Assembly (NCBI RefSeq): GCF_900604315.1
Contig: NZ_LR026981.1
Coordinates: 30,907 to 94,906 of the forward strand
Origin: [Erwinia] mediterraneensis
GTDB lineage: Bacteria > Pseudomonadota > Gammaproteobacteria > Enterobacterales > Enterobacteriaceae
Direction of reading: 5' to 3'
DNA: 64,000 nucleotides
The position numbers and the translations under genes are program-made. The notes below the pieces were generated by a model, which saw only the letters and a program-made list of their open reading frames with translations, ran no database searches and had not been told where the DNA came from. Of the stretch, positions 1 to 9,171 are shown in pieces; positions within the stretch are counted from its first letter, which is position 1; the number at the start of each line of letters is the position of its first letter.

Positions 1-154
1 AACGTTCCAAAAATCCTCTTCTATACTCTGTGATGTTTAGTGAATTATGCCGCTGTTCTTCACATCTGTTATTACCGGTACGATTAATTGCCGCATAAGC
101 CCGCTACTACGCCATATTTATGACTTGTTCATTTTTCTTAGGGGACTTCCTGGT

Positions 155-520
155 ATGTTGCACTCTCAATCCTCACGCACCGGCAGCCTCTTGCTGCTGC
201 TGGCTGCGGCAATTGGCTTCGCGGTGGCGTTATACGCCTGGCTGACGCCGCTTACCGGCGTCACCGGTACCATTGGTGCGCTGGGCGTGGCCATCGCCAG
301 CGCGGTGCTGGCGGTACTGACCTTTCTTCTGCGTGCTGCATCCGGCCGCGGAGCGCGCATTTTCCTGATTATTGTCACCCTTTTGGTGTTGTCTGGTATT
401 GGTTTTGCGGCCGCGCTGCTGCACCAGTACCTCATTACGGCAGCCATGGTGGTCGGCCTGATTGGCCTGATTGCGCTGAGCAGCAATTCCGCCCGTCACA
501 ATCAACGCGTCAAAGCCTGA
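155..520 (+). CDS. Small membrane subunit of a PQQ dehydrogenase (SldB-like)
   Basis: A 121-residue, almost wholly hydrophobic protein with about four membrane segments (roughly residues 8-27, 35-57, 66-86 and 92-108). A small membrane protein directly in front of a periplasmic quinoprotein is the arrangement of SldB/SldA polyol dehydrogenases, in which the small partner resembles the N-terminal membrane domain of glucose dehydrogenase Gcd and connects the enzyme to ubiquinone. I start at the ATG at 155, which has AGGGGA upstream at good spacing; the frame is open back to 47 but has no better site. The gene ends 10 bases before the next one, whose ribosome site overlaps this stop, so the two are co-translated. 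The function is inferred from size, topology and neighbour. Confidence 0.7.
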   Translation: MLHSQSSRTGSLLLLLAAAIGFAVALYAWLTPLTGVTGTIGALGVAIASAVLAVLTFLLRAASGRGARIFLIIVTLLVLSGIGFAAALLHQYLITAAMVVGLIGLIALSSNSARHNQRVKA

Positions 521-530
521 GGAGCCACCC

Positions 531-2627
531 GTGTATAATCTTAAACACTATCCATTAATGAAAATCAGCATGACGGTGCTGGCGCTGCTTGTTGCCCCGT
601 TCACGCTGCAGGCGCAGGATAAAGCCACTGAGGCCTCTCAGGGGACCCAGGAAGAACTCAACGTGGATGCAGCGGATCAACAAGCGCCGGGCACCACGGA
701 AACCACCGAGAATGCCTCTACCAGCAAAAGTGAGGGACAGAAAGTGGCGTCGGCCAGACAGCCGTCATCGCCGCTGGTGCCCTCCGCCGCCACCTGGGAC
801 AGCTTTCACGGTCAGCTTAATGCGCAGAAATACAGCCCGCTGACCCAAATCACGGCGGAAAATGTCGGCAAGTTAAAAAAAGTCTGGGAGTTTCATACCG
901 GCGACGTTTCGGATGGTAAAGGGGAAACACCCGCTACCGTCTGGTCAGCAACGCCTGTTTTTGCTAACGATACGCTCTACATAGGTACGCCTTTCGACCG
1001 CTTGATTGCGCTGGACCCGGGCACCGGGAAAGAGAAGTGGCACTATGATACTAAATCGCCACGCCAGGCACTGACCCAGCCGGTGCTGAAAAATCGCGGC
1101 GTCTCCTACTGGCAGGCAAAGAACGCGGTGGCCGGGGAGGCCTGCCAGAAGATCGTTTATATGGGCACCGTTGATGGCAAGCTCTACGCACTGGACGCCG
1201 ATTCCGGCAAGCCGTGCAGCGGCTTTGCGGACAACGGCGTGCTGAATGTGAATCAGTGGAATACGGTAAACGCTAAATTCCCGCTCTCCATCCTGCAGCC
1301 ACCAACCGTGGTCGGCAACCATCTGCTCGTCGGCTGGGCCGGCAAAGACTGGGCCTATGCCGAAGCGCCTCCGGGCAGCGTATTTTCAATCAATGCTCAG
1401 ACCGGCGAGCGTGAATGGACCTTTGAAGCGATCCCGGCTGAAATCCGTAAACGCACCGGAACGGCCAACGTCTGGACGCATATGTCTGCCGATGAGGCGA
1501 ACGGTCTGGTCTATCTCCCCGTCTCATCCCCGTCCCCCAACTACTGGGGCGGTAACCGTGTCGATCCTATTCCGCTCGGCACCTCTACCACCGCACTGGA
1601 TATCAACACCGGTAAAGTAGTCTGGTCTCGCCAGTGGGTGCATCACGATGTGTGGGATTACGATATTAACTCAGCGCCAACGCTGATGGATATCACCGTA
1701 AACGGCAAACAGATCCCGGCTCTGGTTCAGGCCACCAAGCAGGGGTTCCTGTTTGTGGTAAACCGCCTGACGGGGGAGGATGTGTGGCCTATTGAAGAGC
1801 GTCCTGTCCCGCAGGGCGATGATTCGGTAAAGGGGGAAGTACTTTCGCCAACCCAGCCATTCCCGACCAAACCCGCGCCGCTGCTCGATCAATCGAAAAA
1901 GCCGGAGATCTGGAAGCTGGCGGATATAGTGGGTGCTGGCCAGTGTTCTCGTCTGTGGGATAATCTCACCTATGAAGGAATGTACACACCGCCAACCACC
2001 AAAGGAGAAGGAGCGCTAACCTATCCGGACAGCGCTGGCGGTGTCCAGTGGGGCGGGGTAGCGTTTGATCCGCTGAAACAGATTGCCATAGTGAACACCT
2101 CACATATCGTACAGTACGTTAAGCTCTACAGCCGCGAAGATTACGATAAAGCGGACAAAAACGCAGGCAACGAGAGCGGCTTCGCGCCGCAGGAAGGCGC
2201 CCCGTACGGCATGCGCCTGCTGGTGGCGAACAACTGGCTGGGTATGCCGTGCTGGAAGCCGCCGTTTGGTGAAATCGTGGCGCTGGATATGCATACGGGC
2301 GATGTGAAATGGCGTCGTCCGGTTGGCGCATCGCAGCAGTATGGTTTCTTTATGCCGGAGAACTGGGGTTCACCTACCATCGGCGGCCCGGCCGTGACGG
2401 CGGGCGGAGTGATATTCATCGGCGCCTCAATGGATGCCAAAGTGCGCGCCTACTCGGTTGAGAGCGGTGAAGAGCTTTGGTCCGATCAGGTGGAAGCGCC
2501 TGCGGTGGCGAATCCTTCAGTCTACGAGTACAAAGGCCGTCAATATGTGGCCTTCGTCGCGGGCGGCAATACTATCCTGAAGGATCAGGTGGGCGACCAG
2601 GTGGTGGTTTACGCGCTGCCTGAATAA
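531..2627 (+). CDS. PQQ-dependent polyol/sugar dehydrogenase, large subunit (SldA-like)
   Basis: A 698-residue quinoprotein of the glucose/quinate/polyol dehydrogenase family, exported to the periplasm, where it oxidises a sugar or polyol with pyrroloquinoline quinone. A signal peptide lies near residues 10-28, followed by an unusual Ser/Thr/Glu-rich linker to about residue 80. After that come beta-propeller repeats with the typical 'LYIGTPFDRLIALDPGTG' style blades, the WGG and NWGSP motifs near the C-terminus, and a final 'VVVYALPE'. Translation starts at GTG 531 (GAGGAG upstream); ATG 558 is an alternative. Fused enzymes such as Gcd are about 800 residues and carry their own membrane domain. 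Here that part is the separate gene upstream. The substrate cannot be told from sequence alone. No PQQ synthesis genes are in the window. Confidence 0.85.
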   Translation: MYNLKHYPLMKISMTVLALLVAPFTLQAQDKATEASQGTQEELNVDAADQQAPGTTETTENASTSKSEGQKVASARQPSSPLVPSAATWDSFHGQLNAQKYSPLTQITAENVGKLKKVWEFHTGDVSDGKGETPATVWSATPVFANDTLYIGTPFDRLIALDPGTGKEKWHYDTKSPRQALTQPVLKNRGVSYWQAKNAVAGEACQKIVYMGTVDGKLYALDADSGKPCSGFADNGVLNVNQWNTVNAKFPLSILQPPTVVGNHLLVGWAGKDWAYAEAPPGSVFSINAQTGEREWTFEAIPAEIRKRTGTANVWTHMSADEANGLVYLPVSSPSPNYWGGNRVDPIPLGTSTTALDINTGKVVWSRQWVHHDVWDYDINSAPTLMDITVNGKQIPALVQATKQGFLFVVNRLTGEDVWPIEERPVPQGDDSVKGEVLSPTQPFPTKPAPLLDQSKKPEIWKLADIVGAGQCSRLWDNLTYEGMYTPPTTKGEGALTYPDSAGGVQWGGVAFDPLKQIAIVNTSHIVQYVKLYSREDYDKADKNAGNESGFAPQEGAPYGMRLLVANNWLGMPCWKPPFGEIVALDMHTGDVKWRRPVGASQQYGFFMPENWGSPTIGGPAVTAGGVIFIGASMDAKVRAYSVESGEELWSDQVEAPAVANPSVYEYKGRQYVAFVAGGNTILKDQVGDQVVVYALPE

Positions 2628-2633
2628 TCTTTA

Positions 2634-3053
2634 TTAAACGTTTGATGAAATCAGCGTGGGGCCTGCGGGCCCCATTTTTATATACGTAAACATAACTTTT
2701 ACCAACTTATAACAGACTTTCCGGAACTGGCTTCCTTTAGACTCACCGGGTTTTCTGACATACCTCAGCCCGACAGAAATCGTCTGCTCAGCGGCTCGCA
2801 TGCAGGTTTTAATCTGATTACCGTTCCGCCACTGATTGTCGTACCTGGCCAGATCAGCATCTCCTGAAAACCTTTTGATAATGCCAGAGACCCTGGATAT
2901 CACCGTGCTGCCTTTAAAAACAAAATCTCCCCTGAACCCGGACTGGCTTAACTGGAGAAGAACCCGGGTAACCCAGTACTCCTTCTCGACATAAACCTCA
3001 GGTAGCATTTTCTCAGGATCAAAGGCGAAAAATGCGCACCGGGTAACCTGCAT
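2634..3053 (-). pseudogene. Truncated AbiEii-family nucleotidyltransferase toxin remnant
   Basis: The 139-residue reading frame contains the signature of AbiEii/AbiGii toxins: 'VEKEYWVTRVL' (residues about 22-32), 'FVFKGSTVISRVSGII' and 'RFSGDADLA', the latter matching the family's 'RFSeDiDL' nucleotidyltransferase motif. Full-length members are about 300 residues. Here homology stops near 2690, and the last residues are simply the translated terminator of the neighbouring operon, so the 3' half is lost. The usual GG of 'FKGGT' is GS and the E of 'SEDID' is G, also consistent with decay. No AbiEi antitoxin gene is next to it. I read it as a dead fragment of a phage-exclusion toxin-antitoxin pair. 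Confidence 0.7.
2657..2680 (+). terminator. Rho-independent terminator of the PQQ dehydrogenase operon
   Basis: A GC-rich hairpin (GGGGCC, loop TGCG, GGCCCC) is followed by ATTTTTA, 30 bases after the dehydrogenase stop. The fragment of the AbiEii-like gene on the other strand runs into this hairpin. Confidence 0.85.
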
Positions 3054-3249
3054 GCTGGATACATAACTTGTTCATATTGGGAAAACCAGAACCGTAAAGC
3101 GTCTCCACACAGGACCACCCGACCTGAAAATTAATCAGATTTTGCAAGATAGCCGGGTAAAAGCTAACGGTTATACAGGATTAAAGAACCGATTGCCGGT
3201 GACGCTGTTTCGCAATGAAGTGACACGGTCACATCCAGAGGAGTGGTGT

Positions 3250-3279
3250 CAGTGCGCCTGCTTTATAGCAGGAGCACTG
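3250..3279. other. Strong hairpin downstream of the chemoreceptor gene
   Basis: A 13-base stem with one mismatch (CAGTGCGCCTGCT against AGCAGGAGCACTG, loop TTAT) lies about 65 bases beyond the stop of the minus-strand chemoreceptor. It has no U-run, so it may be a weak or rho-assisted terminator or a remnant repeat. I see no gene in the rest of 3054-3342. Confidence 0.4.
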
Positions 3280-3342
3280 GTGCCTGTCACCATTTCCCGG
3301 CGATCAGGCTAAAAAGCTGTCTGTTCAGAGGTAAGAGATACG

Positions 3343-5016
3343 TCAGAACGTTTCCCAGTTTTCAGTGGTGCTAAGTACAGCTTTCTTGCTTTGCATTACC
3401 ATCGGCCGTGGTGCCGGTTTTGCCGCAGGCTGCAATGCTGCCTGCGCAACGGAGGGGTCAACAGCACCGGCACCCTCAAGTCTGAACAAACTGACCACAC
3501 TTTGCAGCGCCTGCGCCTGTTGCTGCATGGCTTCGGCTGCCGCTGCAGATTGTTCAACCAGTGAGGCATTCTGTTGTGTCGTGGCGTCAATCTGCCCCAT
3601 AGCACTGTTAATCTGACCTACGGCGTCTCGCTGTTCCTGACTGGCCTGCGTGATCTCATTGATCAGCTGTTCCATGTTTCGCACGTTGCCGACAATCTCG
3701 CTCATCCCGCTATCCGCTTTTTCCACCAGTTCACGGCCGGAGGCGACACGGGCGACAGAGGCATCAATCAGCACTTTGATTTCCCGCGCGGCGGATGCAC
3801 TGCGCTGTGCCAGCGTACGTACCTCGCCTGCAACTACCGCGAAGCCACGACCGGATTCACCGGCACGCGCTGCCTCCACGGCAGCATTCAGAGCCAGAAT
3901 GTTCGTCTGAAACGCAATCCCATCAATGACCTGAATGATGTCAGACATTTTAAATGAGGAATCATAAATTTCCTGCATCCGCGTCGAGACTTCATTCATC
4001 ACTTCGCTGTTATGCTTCACGATGGCCGTCGTTTGCGTCACGTACTGATGTGCCTGAGCTGTGTTGCCCGCGGTATTGCCGATGGTAGACGTCAGCTCCT
4101 CAAGCGTTGCAGCGGTTTGTTCTACACTGGCGGCCTGCTCTTCGGTGCGGGCAGAGAGATCATGGGTGCCGTTGGTGATCTCCGAGGCAGCCAGCGTGAT
4201 ATTGTCGGCACCCTGACGCACTTCCCGTACGGTCTTACGCAGGCTAACGGTCATATCACTTAACGCCTGTAACAACTGCCCCAGCTGATCGCTGGAATTA
4301 ACCACCACCCTGGTTGCCAGATTGCCGGCGGCCACTTCACGTGCAACACGCACCGCAGATAACAGCGGGCGGGTAATGCTGCGGGTGATAAACCAGGCTA
4401 TCAACGCGCCAAGCAATACCGCCACCATCCCCAGAATAATAAAGGCGCGCATGGCAGACATCCCATTGCTTTGCATCGTGTTTCCGACATTATCAATCAG
4501 CTCTTTTTCCGTATCCGCGACCGCCCTGACACTGTCAGAATAAGCCTGCATGGCGGGCAACAGCTGTTCATGAACATGCTGATTTAATAACAGCGCATCA
4601 CCCGTTTCGCTGAGTCTCATGGCCTCAGCGCGCGCAGCAGTATTTAATTTTCGCTTTTCATTAATAACTTGTATGAGCTGTTTTCCTCGCTCAGTCGTTA
4701 CCATTTGCGTCAGGATTTTTTGCACCACGCTGGCGCGCTCAGAATTTTTTTTCATTTTTTGCGCTGCAAACTGTTTTAGTTCCGGATCGTTTGATGTCAT
4801 TACTAACAGACCCAGCGCGGCATTGGTGTCGATAATGGACAACCATTCCGTTGCTACGCGTTCCCTGACCAGATAATCATCCGTGACTTCGTCTGCCTGT
4901 TTAAGCATTCCGTCCATATAGCCTACGCCGACCCCTGCCATAATAATCACCAGCATGAGGATCAAAGAAAACCCTCCCCCCAGGCGAGTGCCAATACTAA
5001 AATTTTTTATTTTCAT
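3343..5016 (-). CDS. Methyl-accepting chemotaxis protein (Tsr/Tar type)
   Basis: A 557-residue transmembrane chemoreceptor. TM1 is at about 12-34, the periplasmic ligand domain at 35-185, TM2 at about 187-210, followed by a HAMP domain (about 210-263). The cytoplasmic signalling domain holds the conserved hairpin tip '[20 protein letters not shown]', which binds CheA/CheW. The protein ends in the pentapeptide NWETF, the CheR/CheB docking tail of high-abundance receptors, so it should be able to adapt on its own. The ligand is unknown; the periplasmic region is a four-helix-bundle type but not one I can assign. No other chemotaxis genes are nearby, so it must work with chromosomally encoded Che proteins. 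Confidence 0.93.
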   Translation of the reverse strand: MKIKNFSIGTRLGGGFSLILMLVIIMAGVGVGYMDGMLKQADEVTDDYLVRERVATEWLSIIDTNAALGLLVMTSNDPELKQFAAQKMKKNSERASVVQKILTQMVTTERGKQLIQVINEKRKLNTAARAEAMRLSETGDALLLNQHVHEQLLPAMQAYSDSVRAVADTEKELIDNVGNTMQSNGMSAMRAFIILGMVAVLLGALIAWFITRSITRPLLSAVRVAREVAAGNLATRVVVNSSDQLGQLLQALSDMTVSLRKTVREVRQGADNITLAASEITNGTHDLSARTEEQAASVEQTAATLEELTSTIGNTAGNTAQAHQYVTQTTAIVKHNSEVMNEVSTRMQEIYDSSFKMSDIIQVIDGIAFQTNILALNAAVEAARAGESGRGFAVVAGEVRTLAQRSASAAREIKVLIDASVARVASGRELVEKADSGMSEIVGNVRNMEQLINEITQASQEQRDAVGQINSAMGQIDATTQQNASLVEQSAAAAEAMQQQAQALQSVVSLFRLEGAGAVDPSVAQAALQPAAKPAPRPMVMQSKKAVLSTTENWETF

Positions 5017-5108
5017 AATGATTCCTGCAAAAACAATTGCGCCCGTTTAAGCCGTAACGCTTAACGGGAAGGAAAAAGCTGTAGTTTCAATGAAATGATG
5101 CAAAATAA

Positions 5109-5141
5109 CCGGGTATCGATCACGCTGCGATCGATACCCGG
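5109..5141. other. Perfect 13-bp inverted repeat in the 5017-5539 gap
   Basis: CCGGGTATCGATC and its exact complement GATCGATACCCGG are separated by 7 bases. It lies about 95 bases upstream of the chemoreceptor start and could be an operator, a terminator of a lost gene, or a cruciform. The rest of 5017-5539 holds no convincing gene. Confidence 0.5.
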
Positions 5142-5539
5142 TTTATCGGCATACCAGGCATTAACTTTAGAAAAGGGGTACGTAACGCTGAATACAGCTT
5201 CGGTGCGGGTAAAGCTGTCTGTTTTTTGATGATTTTTAATAAACAGCTTTAGAATAAGAAAGGATTTATGCACATCTAACCTTTTAAAATAGCACATTCT
5301 CCCACCTCCTGAAACTATCAAAAATAGTAGTGGCGTCTTCACCTCCGAACTTCCCTGGCTATTATTTACATCATTCCTGTACAGAAGCGTAACAGCCCAT
5401 CGGCAATTGAGGGGACAGGAAATAGAAATCAACGTCTTCTATGGCCAAAAAATAAGATGATTAAAGTGCTTTTTCAGCGCTTTGCTAAAAACAGCACCTT
5501 TTAAAATCATGCTGTTTTAAAACCAGCCCAGAGGTAGTT

Positions 5540-6136
5540 ATGACAGAGCGTTCGCCGGCCTGTAAAAACAGTCATGCTGTTTTTACTTATACAGATGCCT
5601 GGGACCATTTTAAAGAGTGTCTCCGTTTAGAAGTTATTCATAAGGACGGAAAAAAGAAATTTTCCTGGTTCAAAGTGTTACACCGTGTCCTGTTCAGCTA
5701 TAAAAAGAAATTTTATTTCTGGTGGCGACTGGCCAATTACATGCACACGCGCCCTTCCCCACGCCTGCGGAAATGGGCCCGAAAAATCAATCACCGACTG
5801 CTGCAGAAATATGGTGCAGATATCAGCGTGGAAGCTGTTATTGCTCCGGGAATGAAAATCAGCCATTACGTCGGCATTATTATCCGGGCAGAATGCGTTA
5901 TCGGACGCAATGTTAAGTTACGGCAGAATACGACCATTGGCAGAAAGGATTCCGGCAGTGTCAACGGCAAAACCGTGATCGGTGATAATGTGGATATTGG
6001 CGCGCACAGCTGCATTATTGGTGATATCAATATTGGAAATAATGTTACTATTGGTGCTATGTGCTTTTTAAATAAAGACATTCCTGCGAATAGCGTAGTA
6101 TATTCAGAAAAGAGCATGATCATACGTAATAAATGA
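5540..6136 (+). CDS. Hexapeptide-repeat (LbH) acetyltransferase, CysE/WcaB-like
   Basis: A 198-residue protein. Residues about 1-95 are helical and basic, then a left-handed beta-helix runs from 'GADISVEAVIAPGMKISH' to 'NVTIGAMCFLNKDIPANSVV', built of repeated [IV]-G-x-x-V-x-I hexads. This is the build of serine acetyltransferase-like enzymes used for exopolysaccharide or O-antigen decoration (WcaB, EpsH). The catalytic His candidate lies in 'ISHYVGIII'. It is too short at the N-terminus for CysE. The start ATG 5540 is preceded by AGAGG. It stands alone, without other polysaccharide genes next to it; the metallophosphoesterase remnant follows in the same direction after 62 bases. The acceptor substrate is unknown. 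Confidence 0.8.
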   Translation: MTERSPACKNSHAVFTYTDAWDHFKECLRLEVIHKDGKKKFSWFKVLHRVLFSYKKKFYFWWRLANYMHTRPSPRLRKWARKINHRLLQKYGADISVEAVIAPGMKISHYVGIIIRAECVIGRNVKLRQNTTIGRKDSGSVNGKTVIGDNVDIGAHSCIIGDINIGNNVTIGAMCFLNKDIPANSVVYSEKSMIIRNK

Positions 6137-6198
6137 CCGCGACTCACTGAGCTTCACCTTTACAGGGTGTTGCTTATCCAGGAAATGAGGAGGAACAC

Positions 6199-6936
6199 AT
6201 GCTTATTGCTCAGATTTCTGATATCCATGCTTCCTCTGACAATGACAATCTGGCGCGGTTTGAACGCGCTCTTGAGTGGCTGGCGCAGGTAAACCCGGAT
6301 GCGCTGGTCGTTACCGGCGACCTGATCGATGATGGCTGGCATGAAGGTGATAAACATATTGCCGCCCAGTTACGAGTGAAAACATAGCCGACGTTTATCC
6401 TGCCGGGGAATTCAGATGATCGGGTTGCGATGCGTTCAACCTGGAGCAATCATCCCTGGGCAAAAGATGCCCCCGGAGAGGCACTGCATTTCGTCGCAGA
6501 CATGGAAGGGCTGCGGCTGACAGGACTTGATACAACCGTCACTTGCAGCGCCGCTGGTAGCGTTACCGGCCACCTTGAGTGGCTCGAAAAGCAGCTATAC
6601 GCGGAAAGTGGTTCCGTATCGCTGTTATTTCTACATCATCATGTATTTGAAACTGGCATCTCTGCAATGGATCGCATTATGTGTGGCGGCCTTCAGGAGA
6701 TGGCAGAAATGTTCGTCCATCCCCCCTGTAAACCCATGGCGATCGCGACAGGACACGTTCACCGGCCGGCCAGTAGCAATTTTGCAGGTATCCCCGCTTA
6801 TATCTGCGGTTCCATATGTCCGGCAAACCCGCTGTGGTTTGGTGCAGAGAAGATCCCCCGGGTGGCTGATCCAACCTTACTGATGATCCACAGGTTTGCC
6901 AGTACCCGACTGACCAGTTACCCCGTCTCGGTTTAA
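6199..6936 (+). pseudogene. Metallophosphoesterase (CpdA-like) split by an in-frame amber codon
   Basis: Two open stretches, 6199-6384 and 6388-6936, are in the same frame and separated only by TAG at 6385-6387. Together they would give about 245 residues of a cyclic-nucleotide phosphodiesterase-like calcineurin-fold enzyme. The metal motifs appear in order: 'SDIH' (residue about 7), 'TGDLIDDG', 'PGNSDDR', 'FLHHH' and 'TGHVHRP'. The family motif GNHD has become GNSD, so a metal or catalytic His is missing as well. A single nonsense change plus a damaged motif argues for a decaying gene rather than suppression. A start site with AGGAGG precedes ATG 6199. A sequencing error at 6385 is possible but would not explain the GNSD change. 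Confidence 0.75.
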
Positions 6937-7003
6937 ACAGATAAATGACAGATTGTTCTGACCAGAGCCTTGTACCTCACTGGTCAGCCACTGGCTGCCC
7001 GGA

Positions 7004-7744
7004 TTATTCGGCAAACAGAAAGCGGTACATCACTTCTCCGGAAATCCCCAGGTCATCATTCGACGCCAGTAACCAGAGTTCTCTGGCTGTGGCGGTGAAA
7101 AGCGTCTCGTCGGCGTATTTTTCAATGACGCTGGCCAGATGCGCTGTCTGCAACGCGTCTGGTTCATCCTGAAAGTGGTAATACCCTGCCAGCCAGAGAT
7201 TGGTTGTCTGACCATCGACCCTGTCCTGAAGGGTATGAAAGAGATTACGGCCCTCTCTTTTTTCCGGATAAATTTTAAAGTAGATCCTGCCGGTATTGAT
7301 TGTCCCGGCGAAGGGGCCACCGACACGATAACCTGGCCTGCGGGTATGCTTAACCCACGTATTCAGTTTGTCTGTCAGGGCGGGAAGCGCTTGCTCCGAA
7401 AATCCGCGACAAAGGGTAACATGAACCAGCGACCGCCGTTGTGCCATCGCCTCCCAGGCTATGGCACCGGCGAAGCTGCTTTGCCTGAACTCCCGGTCCA
7501 GATCGCTGAATACCGTGCTACTCTCGAGCGCGTCCATAGCAACAGGCAAGACCAGAGAGTAGCGACGCTGTGAATAGCGGCCCAGCTCATACCCTCCAGA
7601 AGCGGCGATTACCGCCGGATGGCCGGGGTTGATCAGCGGAAGATAAGCCCGCCGATAGGCTTCATCAAACCTGAGCGCTTCTGCCGGAAAAAAACGCCTG
7701 GCTGAAGCCATATAGCCCAGTTCCGAATCAGAAACGTAATGCAT
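7004..7744 (-). CDS. Unknown protein with a 2H-phosphoesterase-like HVTL motif
   Basis: I do not recognise this 246-residue protein. Its one suggestive motif is 'RRSLVHVTLCRGF' around His108, resembling the H-x-T of 2H phosphoesterases (LigT/AKAP7 type), which normally carry two such motifs. At the expected second position the sequence reads 'GRIYFKIYPE' with no histidine, so activity of that type is doubtful. I start at ATG 7744 because GGGAGG sits 5 bases upstream; the frame extends 2 codons further through GTG/TTG. It lies 131 bases after the chaperone gene on the same strand with no hrp box of its own, so it may be the third gene of the effector operon and possibly another secreted protein. 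Confidence 0.6.
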   Translation of the reverse strand: MHYVSDSELGYMASARRFFPAEALRFDEAYRRAYLPLINPGHPAVIAASGGYELGRYSQRRYSLVLPVAMDALESSTVFSDLDREFRQSSFAGAIAWEAMAQRRSLVHVTLCRGFSEQALPALTDKLNTWVKHTRRPGYRVGGPFAGTINTGRIYFKIYPEKREGRNLFHTLQDRVDGQTTNLWLAGYYHFQDEPDALQTAHLASVIEKYADETLFTATARELWLLASNDDLGISGEVMYRFLFAE

Positions 7745-7875
7745 CAACACCTCCCGAAAGCGATGATCGCTGACTCTGCAGGATAACGTATTTGTCCGGC
7801 CGGGCTCGTGACCTCGCTGACAGGTTCCGTGAAAATCCCCACGAAAAGCCGCAGTGGAGTGATGAAAAAACAGGT

Positions 7876-8274
7876 TCAGCGCAGGGAAATTACCCTTATC
7901 GTCTCGTTTATCTGATCGACCAAACGTTCAAACAGGGTAATCAGCGTATTGCCATCCAGATTCACAAAGCGTTCACGACTCCACAGCAACACCGTTTTTT
8001 CATCTCCCTGAACTGACAGGGTAATCGCGGGAGCTGGCTGGTCAAAACTATTTTGACTCAGCAGCCGCCAGGCCAGCCCATTATCATATTCCGCTGGCAG
8101 ACACCCCAGACTCGCAACGATTAACAGTTCATCCCGACTCAGGGGGGTGAACCGGATACTTGCATATTCAAAATCGATATTGATGCCCTGGTTTTCTGAC
8201 AGCATGGGTGCGCTGACGTTCAGGTAGCGTAAAAGCGGCTGCATCAGCTGATCAAATGCACGGGAAGTTATCAT
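7876..8274 (-). CDS. CesT-family type III secretion chaperone
   Basis: A 132-residue protein with the size and pattern of class I T3SS chaperones (CesT/DspF/ShcA group): an N-terminal helix 'MITSRAFDQLMQPLLRYL', a central run of beta strands ('INIDFEYASIRFTPL', 'ELLIVASLGCLPAE', 'AITLSVQGDEKTVLLWSR') and a C-terminal helix 'TLITLFERLVDQINETI'. Such proteins bind the N-terminal region of one effector in the cytoplasm and hand it to the secretion ATPase. Its ATG overlaps the effector stop (TGATG), with GAGGAT upstream lying inside the effector gene, so the two are translationally coupled. That is the classic effector-chaperone arrangement. The identity rests on pattern and context, not on a named homologue. 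Confidence 0.72.
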   Translation of the reverse strand: MITSRAFDQLMQPLLRYLNVSAPMLSENQGINIDFEYASIRFTPLSRDELLIVASLGCLPAEYDNGLAWRLLSQNSFDQPAPAITLSVQGDEKTVLLWSRERFVNLDGNTLITLFERLVDQINETIRVISLR

Positions 8275-9140
8275 CAGTGATCCTCCCCGTCAGGGAAAAG
8301 GGGGCGAGCTTGCTGCATAGCCAGTGCGTGTCGTTCGTAGAAAGCGCGATCGACAATATTATCCAGTATTTCCGCCTCATTATCCCGATTCTGATAACGG
8401 ACACCCAGGTTGCGGATGGCATGCATACGCCCCTGCAGTCTGATTCTTTCCGGACTTTCCAGCACTTCGTTATAAGCAGGTGTCTGATGTTGCTGATTAA
8501 TATGCAATATACGTTCATTGCTGAGCGGTACAACCTCACCGAATGCCTCCTCTGCCATTTTAGGCACCGAAGACGGCATATGAACGTCCAGTATCCGCTG
8601 GCTGTCCGGTTGGAACTGAGCATTATCTGCCAGATGCGCCCGGGCAAAAACCGGCCATGAATCGACAATGACGGCCTGACGCGGCTCACGCAAATCACCA
8701 ATGACATTAAACTGGTGATCAGGGTGGTTAGCTGCCGCGTAAGTATAAATGGGGCGCTTCAGGTCCATCATAGATAAATACGCCATGGCCAGAGCCGACT
8801 GTTCACCACAAGTGCCTCCCAGTGCGGCTAAGGCTGATTTAACAATAGCCTGATTATCCCCCTGGAAGTCTTTGTCACGCACGTGACGAGCGGCAACAGC
8901 ACGCTGATAACTCTCCCCCCGGGTCAGAATATAGTCTGTTTTCTGATTCCCCGTTCCTCCTGTCAGTGTCTCTTTGACGAGATCGATGACGTTCTGAGCC
9001 GTTTTTAACTCACTCATCTGAACGGGCGAAACCTGAACAGTTTCGCCACGATGCCGACCCGGCATGGCTTCCCACAACTTCACTGAGTGGGGCTCGCTAC
9101 TTTTGATCTGAGATGAGATGCCAGGGAGTTCCGGGAACAT
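8274..9140 (-). CDS. Putative type III effector with a Cys-His-Asp (papain/transglutaminase-like) triad
   Basis: A 288-residue protein whose central part reads 'GGTCGEQSALAMAYL' (Cys111), 'HPDHQFNVIGD' (His142) and 'AVIVDSWP' (Asp160). This order and spacing match papain-like/transglutaminase-fold bacterial effectors and toxins (the HopX/AvrPphE type of triad). The Ser/Pro-containing N-terminus suits a type III signal. I choose ATG 9140 rather than 9152: GGAG lies 6 bases before it, while nothing precedes the first ATG. An hrp box ends about 30 bases upstream and the chaperone gene overlaps the 3' end. No named effector family came to mind, so the target and activity (protease, deamidase or acyltransferase) are open. 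Confidence 0.7.
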   Translation of the reverse strand: MFPELPGISSQIKSSEPHSVKLWEAMPGRHRGETVQVSPVQMSELKTAQNVIDLVKETLTGGTGNQKTDYILTRGESYQRAVAARHVRDKDFQGDNQAIVKSALAALGGTCGEQSALAMAYLSMMDLKRPIYTYAAANHPDHQFNVIGDLREPRQAVIVDSWPVFARAHLADNAQFQPDSQRILDVHMPSSVPKMAEEAFGEVVPLSNERILHINQQHQTPAYNEVLESPERIRLQGRMHAIRNLGVRYQNRDNEAEILDNIVDRAFYERHALAMQQARPLFPDGEDH

Positions 9141-9171
9141 GAGTTTCTCCATAAGGTTAAAGTGAATAACC

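Noticed and set aside
5061..5432. A 123-codon minus-strand ORF upstream of the chemoreceptor
   Set aside because: Runs through the perfect 13-bp inverted repeat, has no ribosome site or recognisable pattern, and composition looks non-coding.
7820..7830. GGTTCC considered as an hrp box for the gene at 7004-7744
   Set aside because: No matching -10 at 15 or 16 bases on the correct side.
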